Source of the DNA: Arcobacter roscoffensis | Lineage (GTDB): Bacteria > Campylobacterota > Campylobacteria > Campylobacterales > Arcobacteraceae | Length of the DNA: 64,000 nucleotides | Assembly (NCBI RefSeq): GCF_024267655.1 | Contig: NZ_CP100595.1 | Coordinates: 1,736,001 to 1,800,000, forward strand | Direction of reading: 5' to 3' | In this document: positions 17,898 through 26,968 of the stretch, in pieces | Position numbering within the stretch: position 1 is the stretch's first letter | Layout of the letters: every line of letters begins with the position of its first letter | Notes under the pieces: generated by a model | Seen by the model: the letters and a program-made list of their open reading frames with translations, nothing else | What the model was told of the DNA's origin: nothing | Database searches by the model: none | Translations under genes and position numbers: made by a program

Positions 17898-19331
17898 ATG
17901 AAAAATGATTTAAAAATAGTAGTTGTATTTTCATCCTTATTGATTATCTTATCAGTTTCAATGTCTTTTATAAATTTTATGGTTTCACTTGACTCCACAC
18001 AAAAAGACTTAAAAGAGTATTCACTTCCATTATCTGTTGACAATATCTATTCTGAAATACAAACTCACATAATAAAACCAAACTTAGTATCTTCTATGAT
18101 GGCCCATGATACTTTTGTAAAAGATTGGCTTTTAAATGAAGAAGAAAACAGTCAAAAAATAAAACGTTATTTACAAATGGTCAAAAACAAATACAGTATG
18201 TTTGTAGCATTTTTAGTATCAGAAGATACAAAAAACTACTATACACAAGATGGGCTTTTAGAAACCCTTGATAAAGACAATCCTGATAATCAATGGTTCT
18301 TTAAATTTAAAAACACCCAAACAAACCAAGAAATAAACTTAGATTATAATCAAGAGTTGGATAATTCTTTAATTATGTTTATAAATCATAAAATGATAGA
18401 TGAAGATTATCAGCTAATAGGAGTTACAGGAATTGGACTTAAGATTTCTTATGTTGATGAAATGTTAAAACACTTTAGGCAAAACTATAATTTTTCAGTA
18501 TATTTTGTAAATGAAGATGGGAAAGTAATTTTATCTGAAAGAAAAAACAATAATTTAAAGAACTTAACTGATATACCAGAACTTGCAAAACTAAAAGAAC
18601 AAATAGTATCAAAAAAAGCAAATGTTATTGAGTATTCAAAAAATGATATGAAGTATCTTTTAAAAACAAAATATGTTCCAGAATTAGACCTTTATTTAAT
18701 AGTTGAAGCAAAAATTGATGACTTTATGAATACAGAATATAATACATTTTATATAAATCTATTTATTTCTTTAATAGTTACTATAATTATTACGTTTATT
18801 ATCATTTACAGTATTAAAGGCTTCAACAAAAGACTTGAGTACTTTGCAAATAATGACCCATTAACAAACCTTTTAAATAGAAGATCTTTCAATGATAATC
18901 TAAATACATTTACTAAATTATCAAAAAGAACTCAAAAACCAATATCTTTACTATTTTTAGATATTGATAACTTCAAAACTATAAATGACACTTTAGGACA
19001 TAAAACAGGGGACGAAGTACTAAAAAGAGTATCAAGTATTTTAAGAGAAAACCTAAGACAAACAGATATAAAAAGTAGATGGGGTGGTGAAGAATTTATA
19101 ATAGCTCTTATAAATACAGACTCTAAAGAAGCAACTGAAATAGCTCAAAAATTAAAAGAAAAACTTGAAAATGACTTAAGTCTTATAAAACTAGTAAACA
19201 AACCTATAACAGGAAGTTTTGGAGTTACTAAAATAAAAGCTGAAGAGAGTATAAGCTTGGCAATTGTAAGAGTTGATAATGCAATGTATGAAGCGAAAAA
19301 AAGCGGTAAAAATAAAGTTGTATTAAAATAA
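17898..19331 (+). CDS. Cache-domain diguanylate cyclase
   Basis: 477 residues. A membrane segment at about 7-28, a periplasmic Cache-type sensor (about 35-280, with DNQWFFKFKN and later FVNEDGKVILSE), a second segment at about 284-306, and a GGDEF domain. The active site is RWGGEEF (GGEEF at 396-400) and the inhibitory RxxD is RQTD at 387-390, so it should be an active, product-inhibited cyclase. It is divergent from the Cache/CZB chemoreceptor, with 160 bases between them, which may mean shared control of motility and surface growth. A strong terminator follows. Confidence 0.92.
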   Translation: MKNDLKIVVVFSSLLIILSVSMSFINFMVSLDSTQKDLKEYSLPLSVDNIYSEIQTHIIKPNLVSSMMAHDTFVKDWLLNEEENSQKIKRYLQMVKNKYSMFVAFLVSEDTKNYYTQDGLLETLDKDNPDNQWFFKFKNTQTNQEINLDYNQELDNSLIMFINHKMIDEDYQLIGVTGIGLKISYVDEMLKHFRQNYNFSVYFVNEDGKVILSERKNNNLKNLTDIPELAKLKEQIVSKKANVIEYSKNDMKYLLKTKYVPELDLYLIVEAKIDDFMNTEYNTFYINLFISLIVTIIITFIIIYSIKGFNKRLEYFANNDPLTNLLNRRSFNDNLNTFTKLSKRTQKPISLLFLDIDNFKTINDTLGHKTGDEVLKRVSSILRENLRQTDIKSRWGGEEFIIALINTDSKEATEIAQKLKEKLENDLSLIKLVNKPITGSFGVTKIKAEESISLAIVRVDNAMYEAKKSGKNKVVLK

Positions 19332-19360
19332 AAAAATGAAACCAAAAGGTTTCATTTTTT
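19331..19360. terminator. Bidirectional terminator between the GGDEF gene and the aldo/keto reductase gene
   Basis: A perfect 13-bp stem (AAAAAATGAAACC / GGTTTCATTTTTT) with loop AAAA and A/T tracts on both sides lies between convergent genes, so it can serve both strands. Confidence 0.85.
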
Positions 19361-19362
19361 AT

Positions 19363-20382
19363 CTAGCCCATAGGATATAAAATATCTTTTTGAACCTCTT
19401 CTATTTTTTTCATAAGTTCATCATCTATTTTAAAATCAAATGCCGCAAGTGATTCATCTACTTGACTTAGTGTTCTAGCACCTATGATAGTAGAAGCTAC
19501 AAAATCAAAGTGTTTTGAGTAAGCAACCGCTAATGTTACAGGAGAGATTCCATAATCTTTTGCTAATTGCATATATCTTTTTGTTGCCTCAATTGTCTTT
19601 TCATTTACAAACCTATCAGCCATTGCTTGAACTCTTGGGCTTTTATTTTTGATATAAGCTGTAAATCTACATCCATCTGGATATAAACCATTGTTATATT
19701 TTCCTGCTAAAACTCCACCTGCAATTGGAGAGTATGGAAGAAGTGAAATATCTTCATTTTTACATACTGTTGCTAACTCATCTAAAAATCTTGGATTCAA
19801 TAATGAAAAATTATTTTGTATTGATTCAAATCTAGCTAGTTTATTATTTTTTGCAGTTTCATTTGCTTTTGTAAGTCCATAAGCACTATCATTTGATGTT
19901 CCTATATATCTTACTTTTCCCTCTTTTACTAAATCATCAAAAGCTCTTAATGATTCTTCAATAGGCACTATTGTATCAGGCCAGTGCATTTGATATAAAT
20001 CTATATAATCTGTATCAAGTTTTTTTAAACTCCCCTCAACTGCTCTTTTAATATGAAAAGAATCAATAGCAGTCAAGCCATGTCTAATAGGCGGTACAAA
20101 CCAACCAGAAGCAGCCCCTGCAACTTTTGTAGCTAAAATAATAGAATCTCTATCTTTAGTTTTTAACCACTCACCTACCCACTGTTCTGTTATACCTGCT
20201 GTATTTGCTTTTGGTGGAACTGGATATATCTCTGCTGTATCATAAAAATTTATTCCATTATCATAAGCTTTATCCATTATTTTAAAAGCCTCTTCTTTTG
20301 ATGTAGTAGAACCAAATGTCATTGTTCCCATACAAATAGAAGATACTCTAAGTCCACTTTTTCCTATATATCTAAAATCCAT
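19363..20382 (-). CDS. Aldo/keto reductase
   Basis: A 339-residue NADP-dependent oxidoreductase of the aldo/keto reductase barrel family. The tetrad residues are in FYDTAEIY (Asp, Tyr), LATKVAG (Lys) and YQMHWPD (His). The start MDFRYIGKSGLRVSSICMGT and the SIQNNFSLLNPR region resemble Tas/YajO-type members. The physiological substrate cannot be read from sequence; candidates are toxic aldehydes. It lies between a bidirectional terminator and the TehA-type gene, 56 bases from the latter's stop. Confidence 0.9.
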   Translation of the reverse strand: MDFRYIGKSGLRVSSICMGTMTFGSTTSKEEAFKIMDKAYDNGINFYDTAEIYPVPPKANTAGITEQWVGEWLKTKDRDSIILATKVAGAASGWFVPPIRHGLTAIDSFHIKRAVEGSLKKLDTDYIDLYQMHWPDTIVPIEESLRAFDDLVKEGKVRYIGTSNDSAYGLTKANETAKNNKLARFESIQNNFSLLNPRFLDELATVCKNEDISLLPYSPIAGGVLAGKYNNGLYPDGCRFTAYIKNKSPRVQAMADRFVNEKTIEATKRYMQLAKDYGISPVTLAVAYSKHFDFVASTIIGARTLSQVDESLAAFDFKIDDELMKKIEEVQKDILYPMG

Positions 20383-20438
20383 AATAATTCCTTCAAATCT
20401 TTAAAAATTGAACTTTATTATATCTTGAAAAGTTTAAA

Positions 20439-21416
20439 CTACTCCATTATACAAATCTCTTTTTTTCTCATGTGAACTACTGTTTGAACTGCAACTAAAA
20501 CTACAATACTAGTAGTAATCAAAGTAAAAATATAAGATAAATACTCATAAAAAACTACATTAGTTAGCTCATACATCAAAATTGTAGCTAAACTAATTGC
20601 TGCCATTGGAAAGGTAAATGCCCACCAAGAAATAAAAAACTTTATATTCATATAGTTTTTATACATCACAAAAACCAAAATAGTAAAAAATAGTCCTAAA
20701 CTATAAAGTATATGAGCAAAGAAATCTAAACTAGCTGTTAATTTTATATAAGATATAAATCCTATTGCAGGAGGAGCTATAAGTATAAAAAGTGTTGGCA
20801 TAAACTTTGCAGCAAATTGCTTATGAAAGATAATTCTATTTAATATAATTGAAAAAAGAATAATCCAAAAGAAAATACCAATTGAGTAATAAAAATATAG
20901 TATCGACTTATCAATAAATCCAACTCCTGCAATTGGAACTATTAAGTTTCCTACTATTGGTATAAACCATGCAGGGTTTGAATGTGCAATTTCAAGATTA
21001 TTGTTTATCCAAAACTTGATTGTATAAAATGTAAAAAATATATGAACCAATGCCCCTACAAAAAATAAAATATTTGCAATATACATATCAATATGTCTAA
21101 AAAACATTGACAGAAGAAGTGTTGATATTGAAGAGGCTGCAAAAAAGTTTACTCTTATGGGATGAGATAATTCATGTTTTACTTCTTTTACATATAAAAC
21201 TATTTTAAAAAAATATGTTAAAACTATAAGCAAAAAAAGTCCTGAAGTAAAAAGTCCAAGATAAAAACCTATTTCATAGGGAAAGTCAAAACTCACATTT
21301 AATTTTATAAAAACCATTGATAGCCCCATAAGTCCCATAACTGTAGCAAACATCATGATTGGGAAGAATTGAAGTCTATTTGAAGGAATTGCTTTAATTG
21401 ATTCGCTATTTTGCAT
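20439..21416 (-). CDS. TehA/SLAC1 (TDT) family transporter
   Basis: A 325-residue inner-membrane protein with about ten hydrophobic helices spread over its length, as in the tellurite-resistance/dicarboxylate transporter family whose members conduct anions. The opening IPSNRLQFFPIMMFATVMG and the later AHSNPAWFIPIVGN and SWWAFTFPMAAIS segments are family-typical. The substrate is unknown; tellurite resistance is usually a side effect. It may share a transcript with the reductase downstream. Confidence 0.85.
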   Translation of the reverse strand: MQNSESIKAIPSNRLQFFPIMMFATVMGLMGLSMVFIKLNVSFDFPYEIGFYLGLFTSGLFLLIVLTYFFKIVLYVKEVKHELSHPIRVNFFAASSISTLLLSMFFRHIDMYIANILFFVGALVHIFFTFYTIKFWINNNLEIAHSNPAWFIPIVGNLIVPIAGVGFIDKSILYFYYSIGIFFWIILFSIILNRIIFHKQFAAKFMPTLFILIAPPAIGFISYIKLTASLDFFAHILYSLGLFFTILVFVMYKNYMNIKFFISWWAFTFPMAAISLATILMYELTNVVFYEYLSYIFTLITTSIVVLVAVQTVVHMRKKEICIME

Positions 21417-21472
21417 CTATTAAATCCTATTAAGAAAAATTTATTATAATTAGAAAAAAGTTAGGAAAATAA

Positions 21473-21685
21473 ATGGCAAAGAGCAAAAAAGCAATCATAG
21501 ACTTAAAAAAAATGAATCTATCTTTTGAAGAGAGAAATCATCATATTAAACTTTTAAGTTTCAAAACATCAACAATGACTATAGATGTAGAAGTATACGA
21601 AAAAGGTCAATTGTTAAAAAAAGATACAATTGTTTTTGCTCATCTACCAAAAAAGCTTAAAGCTAAACTAAATCCCCTATTCTAA
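21473..21685 (+). CDS. Small basic hypothetical protein, 70 aa
   Basis: A 70-residue, strongly basic protein without a recognised family. It starts at ATG with AGGAAA upstream and is divergent from the TehA-type gene, with 56 bases between. The central part reads as short beta strands (SFKTSTMTIDVEVYEKG), so it may be a small beta-rich, possibly nucleic-acid-binding, protein; that is a guess from composition only. Confidence 0.55.
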   Translation: MAKSKKAIIDLKKMNLSFEERNHHIKLLSFKTSTMTIDVEVYEKGQLLKKDTIVFAHLPKKLKAKLNPLF

Positions 21686-21751
21686 TCACAAATATAATTA
21701 TAGCTTATTAATTTTAAATAAACTTTACCTATATATAAGTTTAGCTTATAT

Positions 21752-23011
21752 CTATACTAAATAGTTTTCTATTTTTTTAAAGTTTGCCCTAAACATCGTA
21801 TGTAAATAAGTCCCAAAAACATTCTCTTTTTTAAAGGCTGCGTCTTTTTCATATTCACCTTTTTTCTTATATAAAGTATATTCACCTTTTATATCACTTT
21901 TTACACTTGTATAATGAAAAGCATGTCCTGTAATACCTAAGTCATTATCATAGTATCCCATACGAACAAATCTTTTATTTAAAGTAAACTCTAAAGGTAA
22001 CAAACCTAACATCTTTTTATCATCACAAGATTCACCTAAAACTATAAGACCAGCACACTCTCCATAAACTTTTTTTGTTTTTACATGCTCTTTTAGTGAA
22101 GCTTGGAAGTTTTTAGAGTTTTTATATTTATCATAAGCTTCTTTTGTTTCGATATAACCACCACAAATAAATACACTATTTGCATCACTTGGAATAATCT
22201 CATCATTTATACTACTTACTATACTTACTTTTGTAAAGTGCTCTTTTAAAAACTCTAAGTTGTCATGGTATAAAAATGAAAAGTTTTCATCGTAAACTAC
22301 AGCTATATGTTTATCTTTTTTTTCTATTTTTTCAAAAGGATAGTTTATTTCTTGTTTTTTATATTCGCTAATCTCTTCAAGCTTTTGTAAGTCTATATTT
22401 TTAAGAACTTCTTTTGAAAGTTCTTCTATTTTTTCTTCATTACAATCTTTTAAATCTAAACCTAAATGAGTTGAACTCAATGACTCTAAATCTTTTTGAA
22501 TAAATCCTAGACAAGCCACATCATCAAAATCTTTTTCAACTTGTTTTTTTATAAGCTCATAATGCCCTTGTGAAGAGACATGATTAAATACAACTGCATT
22601 TATAGTATTTTCTTTTTTATACTCTTTTAGCCCTTTTATAATAGCACTTAAAGTGATGTAAGAACCACTTGCATCTAAAATAAGAACCGTCGGAACATTT
22701 AAAAGCTTTGTAACATCATAAGCTGAAGAGTTTTTATCCATCCCATCATAAAAGCCCATAACACCTTCTAAAATAGAAAACTCTTTATTACTATATTGTG
22801 AAAACAACCATTGAACACCCTCTTGATTACAAATATTTGTATCAAGATTTATACTTGGTGTTTTTGAGATTTTTTCATGGAATTTTGGGTCTATAAAATC
22901 AGGTCCTATTTTAAAAGGTCTTACACTTTTTTTATAATGATAAAGTAAGGCTGTGGTAAGTATTGTTTTTCCTTGATTTGATGCAGTTGCACTAATACAT
23001 AAAGCTTTGAT
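21752..23011 (-). CDS. cbiA: Cobyrinate a,c-diamide synthase (CbiA/CobB), apparent ATC or ATT start
   Basis: A 419-residue ATP-dependent glutamine amidotransferase that amidates the a and c side chains of cobyrinate in cobalamin synthesis. The amino end carries the ATP-binding SATASNQGKT and KIGPDFIDPKFH; the carboxyl half is a class I glutaminase domain with the nucleophile in GECAGLIVLGE. These first 69 residues are essential, yet no ATG, GTG or TTG precedes them: an in-frame TAG at 23015-23017 is followed by ATT ATC AAA GCT. AAGGA lies six bases before the ATC, so I place the start there; ATT three bases earlier is the alternative. A start at TTG 22807 would lose the ATP site. Relevant to the B12 uptake genes at 24.5-28.8 kb. 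Confidence 0.88.
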   Translation of the reverse strand: MKALCISATASNQGKTILTTALLYHYKKSVRPFKIGPDFIDPKFHEKISKTPSINLDTNICNQEGVQWLFSQYSNKEFSILEGVMGFYDGMDKNSSAYDVTKLLNVPTVLILDASGSYITLSAIIKGLKEYKKENTINAVVFNHVSSQGHYELIKKQVEKDFDDVACLGFIQKDLESLSSTHLGLDLKDCNEEKIEELSKEVLKNIDLQKLEEISEYKKQEINYPFEKIEKKDKHIAVVYDENFSFLYHDNLEFLKEHFTKVSIVSSINDEIIPSDANSVFICGGYIETKEAYDKYKNSKNFQASLKEHVKTKKVYGECAGLIVLGESCDDKKMLGLLPLEFTLNKRFVRMGYYDNDLGITGHAFHYTSVKSDIKGEYTLYKKKGEYEKDAAFKKENVFGTYLHTMFRANFKKIENYLV

Positions 23012-23088
23012 AATCTATCCTTTTTATTATTTGTGAAATTTTACTATTTTTTCTTATTTACCTAACTTACAAAGAACCTTCAATTTGA

Positions 23089-23094
23089 TATAAT
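23089..23094 (+). promoter_or_regulatory. Candidate -10 box (TATAAT) for the phosphoesterase-acpH pair
   Basis: TATAAT in a TTTGATATAAT context lies 27 bases before the ATG at 23121, with AAGGA in between. Confidence 0.5.
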
Positions 23095-23120
23095 CCAAAA
23101 AAAGTTCAATAAGGAAATAA

Positions 23121-23867
23121 ATGAAAATTGCCATTATTTCAGATATAAAATCAAATGTTTACGCACTAGAAGAAGTGATAAAAGATATAAAAGCAAAAGA
23201 TATAGAAGTAGTTTTAAACCTAGGGGATATGTTTTACGGCCCACTAGAACCAAGAGCTACATATGAGCTAATAAGAGCAAATAAGTTTATAAATATCATG
23301 GGTGATGAAGATAGAAAAATACTTGAAGCTTCACTTGCACAACTTGAAGAAAATGATACCCTAAGATATGTTTATAATGATTTAGGAGAAGATGTTTTAC
23401 ACTGGATACAAGACTTAGCCTTTGAAAAAATCATAGGTGGGACTTATTATATGATTCATGGAACATATTTTGATGATACACAATATTTACTTGAAGATAT
23501 AAAAGATGAACTGTTAGTTCCAAGACAAGATGAGCAAATCATAAAACTTACAGATGATATTGAAGCACCTTTTATTTTCTGTGGAAACTCTCACCTTCCA
23601 AACTACAAAAAATTAAATTCAGGACAAGTCACTATAAACCCAGGTTCAGTTGGACTGCAAGCCTTTAGTAAAAATGAACCAAAACATAAAATAGAAAACA
23701 ACACGCCAAATGCTTCTTATATGATACTAAATATCGAAAATAATAAATTTTCAATGGATCATGTAAGAGTTGCTTATGATTATGAAAAAGCAGCCATTAA
23801 AGCTCAAGAAAATGGAAGAGATGACTGGGCTTATGCCCTTAGAACTGGTAAAGTAAAAGAAGCCTAA
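23121..23867 (+). CDS. Metallophosphoesterase-like protein with altered metal motifs
   Basis: A 248-residue protein of the calcineurin-like (YfcE/MJ0936-type) phosphoesterase fold. The five family motifs can be found but three are changed: the DxH of motif I is SDIKSN, the GN(H/E)D of motif III is GDED, and the terminal GHTH is GNSH. GDMFYGP and MIHGTYFDD retain the Asp and His of the other motifs, and the later INPGSVGL is normal. With two or three ligands replaced the enzyme may bind metals differently or be inactive. The stop codon overlaps the start of acpH (TAATG). Confidence 0.75.
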   Translation: MKIAIISDIKSNVYALEEVIKDIKAKDIEVVLNLGDMFYGPLEPRATYELIRANKFINIMGDEDRKILEASLAQLEENDTLRYVYNDLGEDVLHWIQDLAFEKIIGGTYYMIHGTYFDDTQYLLEDIKDELLVPRQDEQIIKLTDDIEAPFIFCGNSHLPNYKKLNSGQVTINPGSVGLQAFSKNEPKHKIENNTPNASYMILNIENNKFSMDHVRVAYDYEKAAIKAQENGRDDWAYALRTGKVKEA

Positions 23868-24487
23868 TGAACTGGCTAGCTCATGTACTTTTATCAAAAA
23901 AAGATATAGATTTTCAAATAGGAAATTTTATAGCAGACCCATACAAAGCAAGACCTTGGGAAAATGCAAGTGATAATTTGAAAAATGGTATGCATACACA
24001 TAAAATAATAGACTCCTATTCAGACAAACATGAAGCTTTTAAAAAAAGTAAAAAAAGACTAAAAGAAAAAGGCTTATTAAAAGGCATAATCATAGATTTT
24101 GTTTATGATTATTTGCTTACAAAAAACTGGGATAAATACTGCAATATAAAACTTAAAGATTTCAACCAAGAGTTTTATGAAAGAGCCTATATTCAAAAAG
24201 ATAATTATCCTCTAAGAGCAAATCAAATAGTAGAAAATATGATAGCAAGAGATTTATTGAACTATAGCAGTTTTGCTCATTTAGAAAAAGCTTTTAAAAG
24301 ACTTGACATGAGACTATCACCTAAACTTGCCCAAAGGGATAGTGCTATTTCATACTATGAAATTGTTTGTGAAAAGATAGATGAACTTGAAAAGGATTTT
24401 TTAGAGTTTTTTCCTGATTTAATAAAAAGAGTAAATGAAGAACTTAGAACTCTAGGAGAAGATAAACTAAATCATATAAAGATTTAG
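23867..24487 (+). CDS. acpH: Acyl carrier protein phosphodiesterase AcpH
   Basis: 206 residues, close to E. coli AcpH (193). AcpH removes the 4-phosphopantetheine group from holo-ACP. The amino end MNWLAHVLLS, the GNFIADPYK segment and the HTHKIIDSYSD segment are family hallmarks, giving the metal-binding His and Asp residues of the HD-like fold. Translationally coupled to the phosphoesterase-like gene by a one-base overlap, and overlapping the convergent permease gene by four bases at the end. Confidence 0.88.
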   Translation: MNWLAHVLLSKKDIDFQIGNFIADPYKARPWENASDNLKNGMHTHKIIDSYSDKHEAFKKSKKRLKEKGLLKGIIIDFVYDYLLTKNWDKYCNIKLKDFNQEFYERAYIQKDNYPLRANQIVENMIARDLLNYSSFAHLEKAFKRLDMRLSPKLAQRDSAISYYEIVCEKIDELEKDFLEFFPDLIKRVNEELRTLGEDKLNHIKI

Positions 24488-25458
24488 TTTCCTTCATTTG
24501 CTTTTTTATTTCTTTTTATAAGAAGATATACAAAAAATGGCGCTCCAATAAATGCTGTTACAACACCAATAGGAAGTGTAGAGGCTGTATTTAAATTTCT
24601 AGCTATTAAATCTGAAACAACTAAAAACACTCCTCCATAAAAAAATACAGGAAAGATTAGTTTGTCTGCACTTTGTTTATAAATAAGTTTGATTATATGA
24701 GGTACTACAAGTCCTATAAAACCAATAGGTCCCACAAAACTAATACAAATACCTACACATAAAGAAATGACTACAAGAAGTGTCAGATTTAGTTTATGTA
24801 CATTAAGCCCTTTTAAAAATGCTGTATCATTAGAGATTAAAAGTAGTTTGATATTTGCTCTATTTACATAAATAGTAAAATACATAATCAAACTTGCAAT
24901 AAGTACCCAAAAAGAGCTACTAAAACCAACTGTATCTAAACTTCCTAGAGTAAATCTCACAATTGAATAGTTTTGCTCTAAATCACTTAGATAAAAAACA
25001 AGCATTAAAGCTGATGAATAAAAATATGACAAGGCAATACCTATTAATAAAATAGAATTAGTAGATACAGCAATACTGTTATTGTTTATTCTTTTTGAGA
25101 TGTAATATAAGATTATAATAGTTATTAAAGAGCCAAAAGATGATGAAACGGGAAGTATTATACTTGGAATAAATACTATTGAAATAGCGGTAAACAAAGT
25201 CGTACCACTTGCTATTCCTAAAGTATATGGTGTGATCAAAGCATTTTTAAAAATAATTTGAAAAATCAAACCACTCAAGGCTAAAACTCCACCTACTAAT
25301 AGTGCTAAAAATACCCTTGAAACTCTTAACTCCCAAAATACTTTATACGTGATAGTTGAAGGATCAAATAGTTCATTTAGATTTAGTGTAATCTCTCCTA
25401 AAAATGGAGAAATCACTATAATAAAAAGTGATGATATAAATAATAGTTTTTTTATCAT
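24484..25458 (-). CDS. btuC: FecCD/BtuC-family ABC transporter permease (probable vitamin B12)
   Basis: A 324-residue permease with about nine or ten membrane helices. Family marks are ELRVSRVFLALLVGGVLALSG near residue 45, LIGIALSYFYSS in the middle, and FVGPIGFIGLVVPHI near residue 235, which forms the coupling region with the ATPase. It imports a chelate or corrinoid through the inner membrane with the adjacent ATPase. Start overlaps the ATPase end by four bases. Specificity for B12 is inferred from the BtuF-like and BtuB-like neighbours and the nearby corrin gene; a siderophore cannot be excluded. Confidence 0.85.
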   Translation of the reverse strand: MIKKLLFISSLFIIVISPFLGEITLNLNELFDPSTITYKVFWELRVSRVFLALLVGGVLALSGLIFQIIFKNALITPYTLGIASGTTLFTAISIVFIPSIILPVSSSFGSLITIIILYYISKRINNNSIAVSTNSILLIGIALSYFYSSALMLVFYLSDLEQNYSIVRFTLGSLDTVGFSSSFWVLIASLIMYFTIYVNRANIKLLLISNDTAFLKGLNVHKLNLTLLVVISLCVGICISFVGPIGFIGLVVPHIIKLIYKQSADKLIFPVFFYGGVFLVVSDLIARNLNTASTLPIGVVTAFIGAPFFVYLLIKRNKKANEGN

Positions 25459-26156
25459 AAATTCACCACCAAATGTTTATCTAATTTTATAATTGAGTTA
25501 TTATAAAACTTTTGAAGATTTTCATTTGAAAAAAACTCTTCATTAGAACCATAAAACTTTATTTGTCCATCTTTTAAGTATAAAACTTTAAATTTTAGAG
25601 CATATGCTAAGTCAAGATTATGAGTTATTACAATTTTCTGTTGTAAAAAATCAGATTTGAAAATATCATATACCTCTTTTAATCTCGTAATATCCAAGTT
25701 TGCAGTAAGTTCATCAAATATAGTAATCTTTGCATTATGCATAATCGCAGAACCAAGAAGTAAAAGCTGTTTTTCCCCAGAACTAAAAGCTTTACAAAAT
25801 CTATTTTCTAATTTTTTTAAACTCAGTAATTCGATGATTTTATCTATCTGTGAGTTGTTGTCATTATTGTTGATTGCTGATAACTCTAAAAACTCTCTTA
25901 GAGTAATATACTCATCAAATATCTCAAGTTTTGGAGGAATATAGTTTATTAAAGATGCTCTTTTATCATCACTTATATCATTTATATTCACATCAAAAAG
26001 TTTAACTTCATCATTTTCAATTAGATTTGATAAAACTTTTGCAAGAGTTGATTTTCCTGCGCCATTTTGTCCTAAAATTATAAGATTTTCATTTTCATTT
26101 AGAGAAAATGAAATATCTTTTAAAATAGAACTATTATAGTTGTTTATTTCTAACAT
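25455..26156 (-). CDS. btuD: ABC transporter ATP-binding protein (probable BtuD)
   Basis: A 233-residue ATPase. Walker A is GQNGAGKST near residue 33, the signature motif is AFSSGEKQLLLLGSA, a slightly unusual SSGEKQ form, Walker B is ITIFDELTANLD and the switch His is in IVITHNLDLA. The usual Pro of the EP pair after Walker B is replaced (DELTAN), as in several BtuD/FecE-type proteins. It energises the permease encoded just downstream. Start overlaps the end of the binding-protein gene by 23 bases. Confidence 0.87.
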   Translation of the reverse strand: MLEINNYNSSILKDISFSLNENENLIILGQNGAGKSTLAKVLSNLIENDEVKLFDVNINDISDDKRASLINYIPPKLEIFDEYITLREFLELSAINNNDNNSQIDKIIELLSLKKLENRFCKAFSSGEKQLLLLGSAIMHNAKITIFDELTANLDITRLKEVYDIFKSDFLQQKIVITHNLDLAYALKFKVLYLKDGQIKFYGSNEEFFSNENLQKFYNNSIIKLDKHLVVNL

Positions 26157-26967
26157 TTATTAATATCTTTTTAAAATCTTTTATAAAATAAATCACCCTA
26201 TCACTAGGTATTCCTGCATAATCTTTTGCAATTAAATATATATTTTTATTTATACTTGCATTTACAGGAAGAGTTTTCCATGATTCTTCTAATCTTTTTT
26301 GTTCTTCCAAATTATCTTTAATTCTAGGGCTTAAAAGTATAATTATATCAGGATTCATATTTATAATCTTTTCTTTATTAACAACTGGTTGATTTGTACT
26401 AGTTGAGAAGTAAGCATTTCTGTTTCCTGAAGCCTTTATAACATCTTCAAAATATAAATTGTTTCCTGTAATATAAATCTGATTATTTAAATCTTTTCTA
26501 GGTCCGATAACTAATAATATTTTTTTATCATTGATTATATTGCTCAAATGTTTTATCTCATTGTCAATTTGAGATAAAAATTCATTTGCTTTTTCTTCTA
26601 CTTTAAAATACTCACCTAAAGTTTTGATTGTATGCTTAATATCATCTAAAGTATTTGTTTTAAAAACCAAAGTTTTAACATCTAAAGCTTTTAAATCAGA
26701 AATAAGCTTTTGATTATAATCTTGTGCAATAACAACCGTTGGTTTAAAATTTAAGATTTTCTCTAATGACATAGTTGCATAACCACCTACTTTAGGTAAA
26801 TCTTTTGATTCTTTTGGATAATTACTAAATAAAGTATTGGCAACTACATTTTTTCCTTGTCCTAAAGCAAAAACAATCTCATTTATTGAAGGAGTAAGAG
26901 TTATAATTCTCTCACTCCCAAATAAATTTATACATAAAAATAAAAGTATAAATGTGTATTTTTTCAT
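26134..26967 (-). CDS. btuF: Periplasmic B12-type substrate-binding protein (BtuF-like)
   Basis: A 277-residue cluster A-III binding protein with a Sec signal peptide (about 1-18). The start of the mature protein, RIITLTPSINEIVFALGQG, then NYPKESKDLPKVGGY and LEKILNFKPTVVIAQ follow the BtuF pattern closely. It should carry the ligand from the outer-membrane receptor to the BtuCD-type permease. The start codon lies just after the receptor stop, in the same operon. Confidence 0.85.
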   Translation of the reverse strand: MKKYTFILLFLCINLFGSERIITLTPSINEIVFALGQGKNVVANTLFSNYPKESKDLPKVGGYATMSLEKILNFKPTVVIAQDYNQKLISDLKALDVKTLVFKTNTLDDIKHTIKTLGEYFKVEEKANEFLSQIDNEIKHLSNIINDKKILLVIGPRKDLNNQIYITGNNLYFEDVIKASGNRNAYFSTSTNQPVVNKEKIINMNPDIIILLSPRIKDNLEEQKRLEESWKTLPVNASINKNIYLIAKDYAGIPSDRVIYFIKDFKKILINVRNKQL

Positions 26968-26968
26968 G

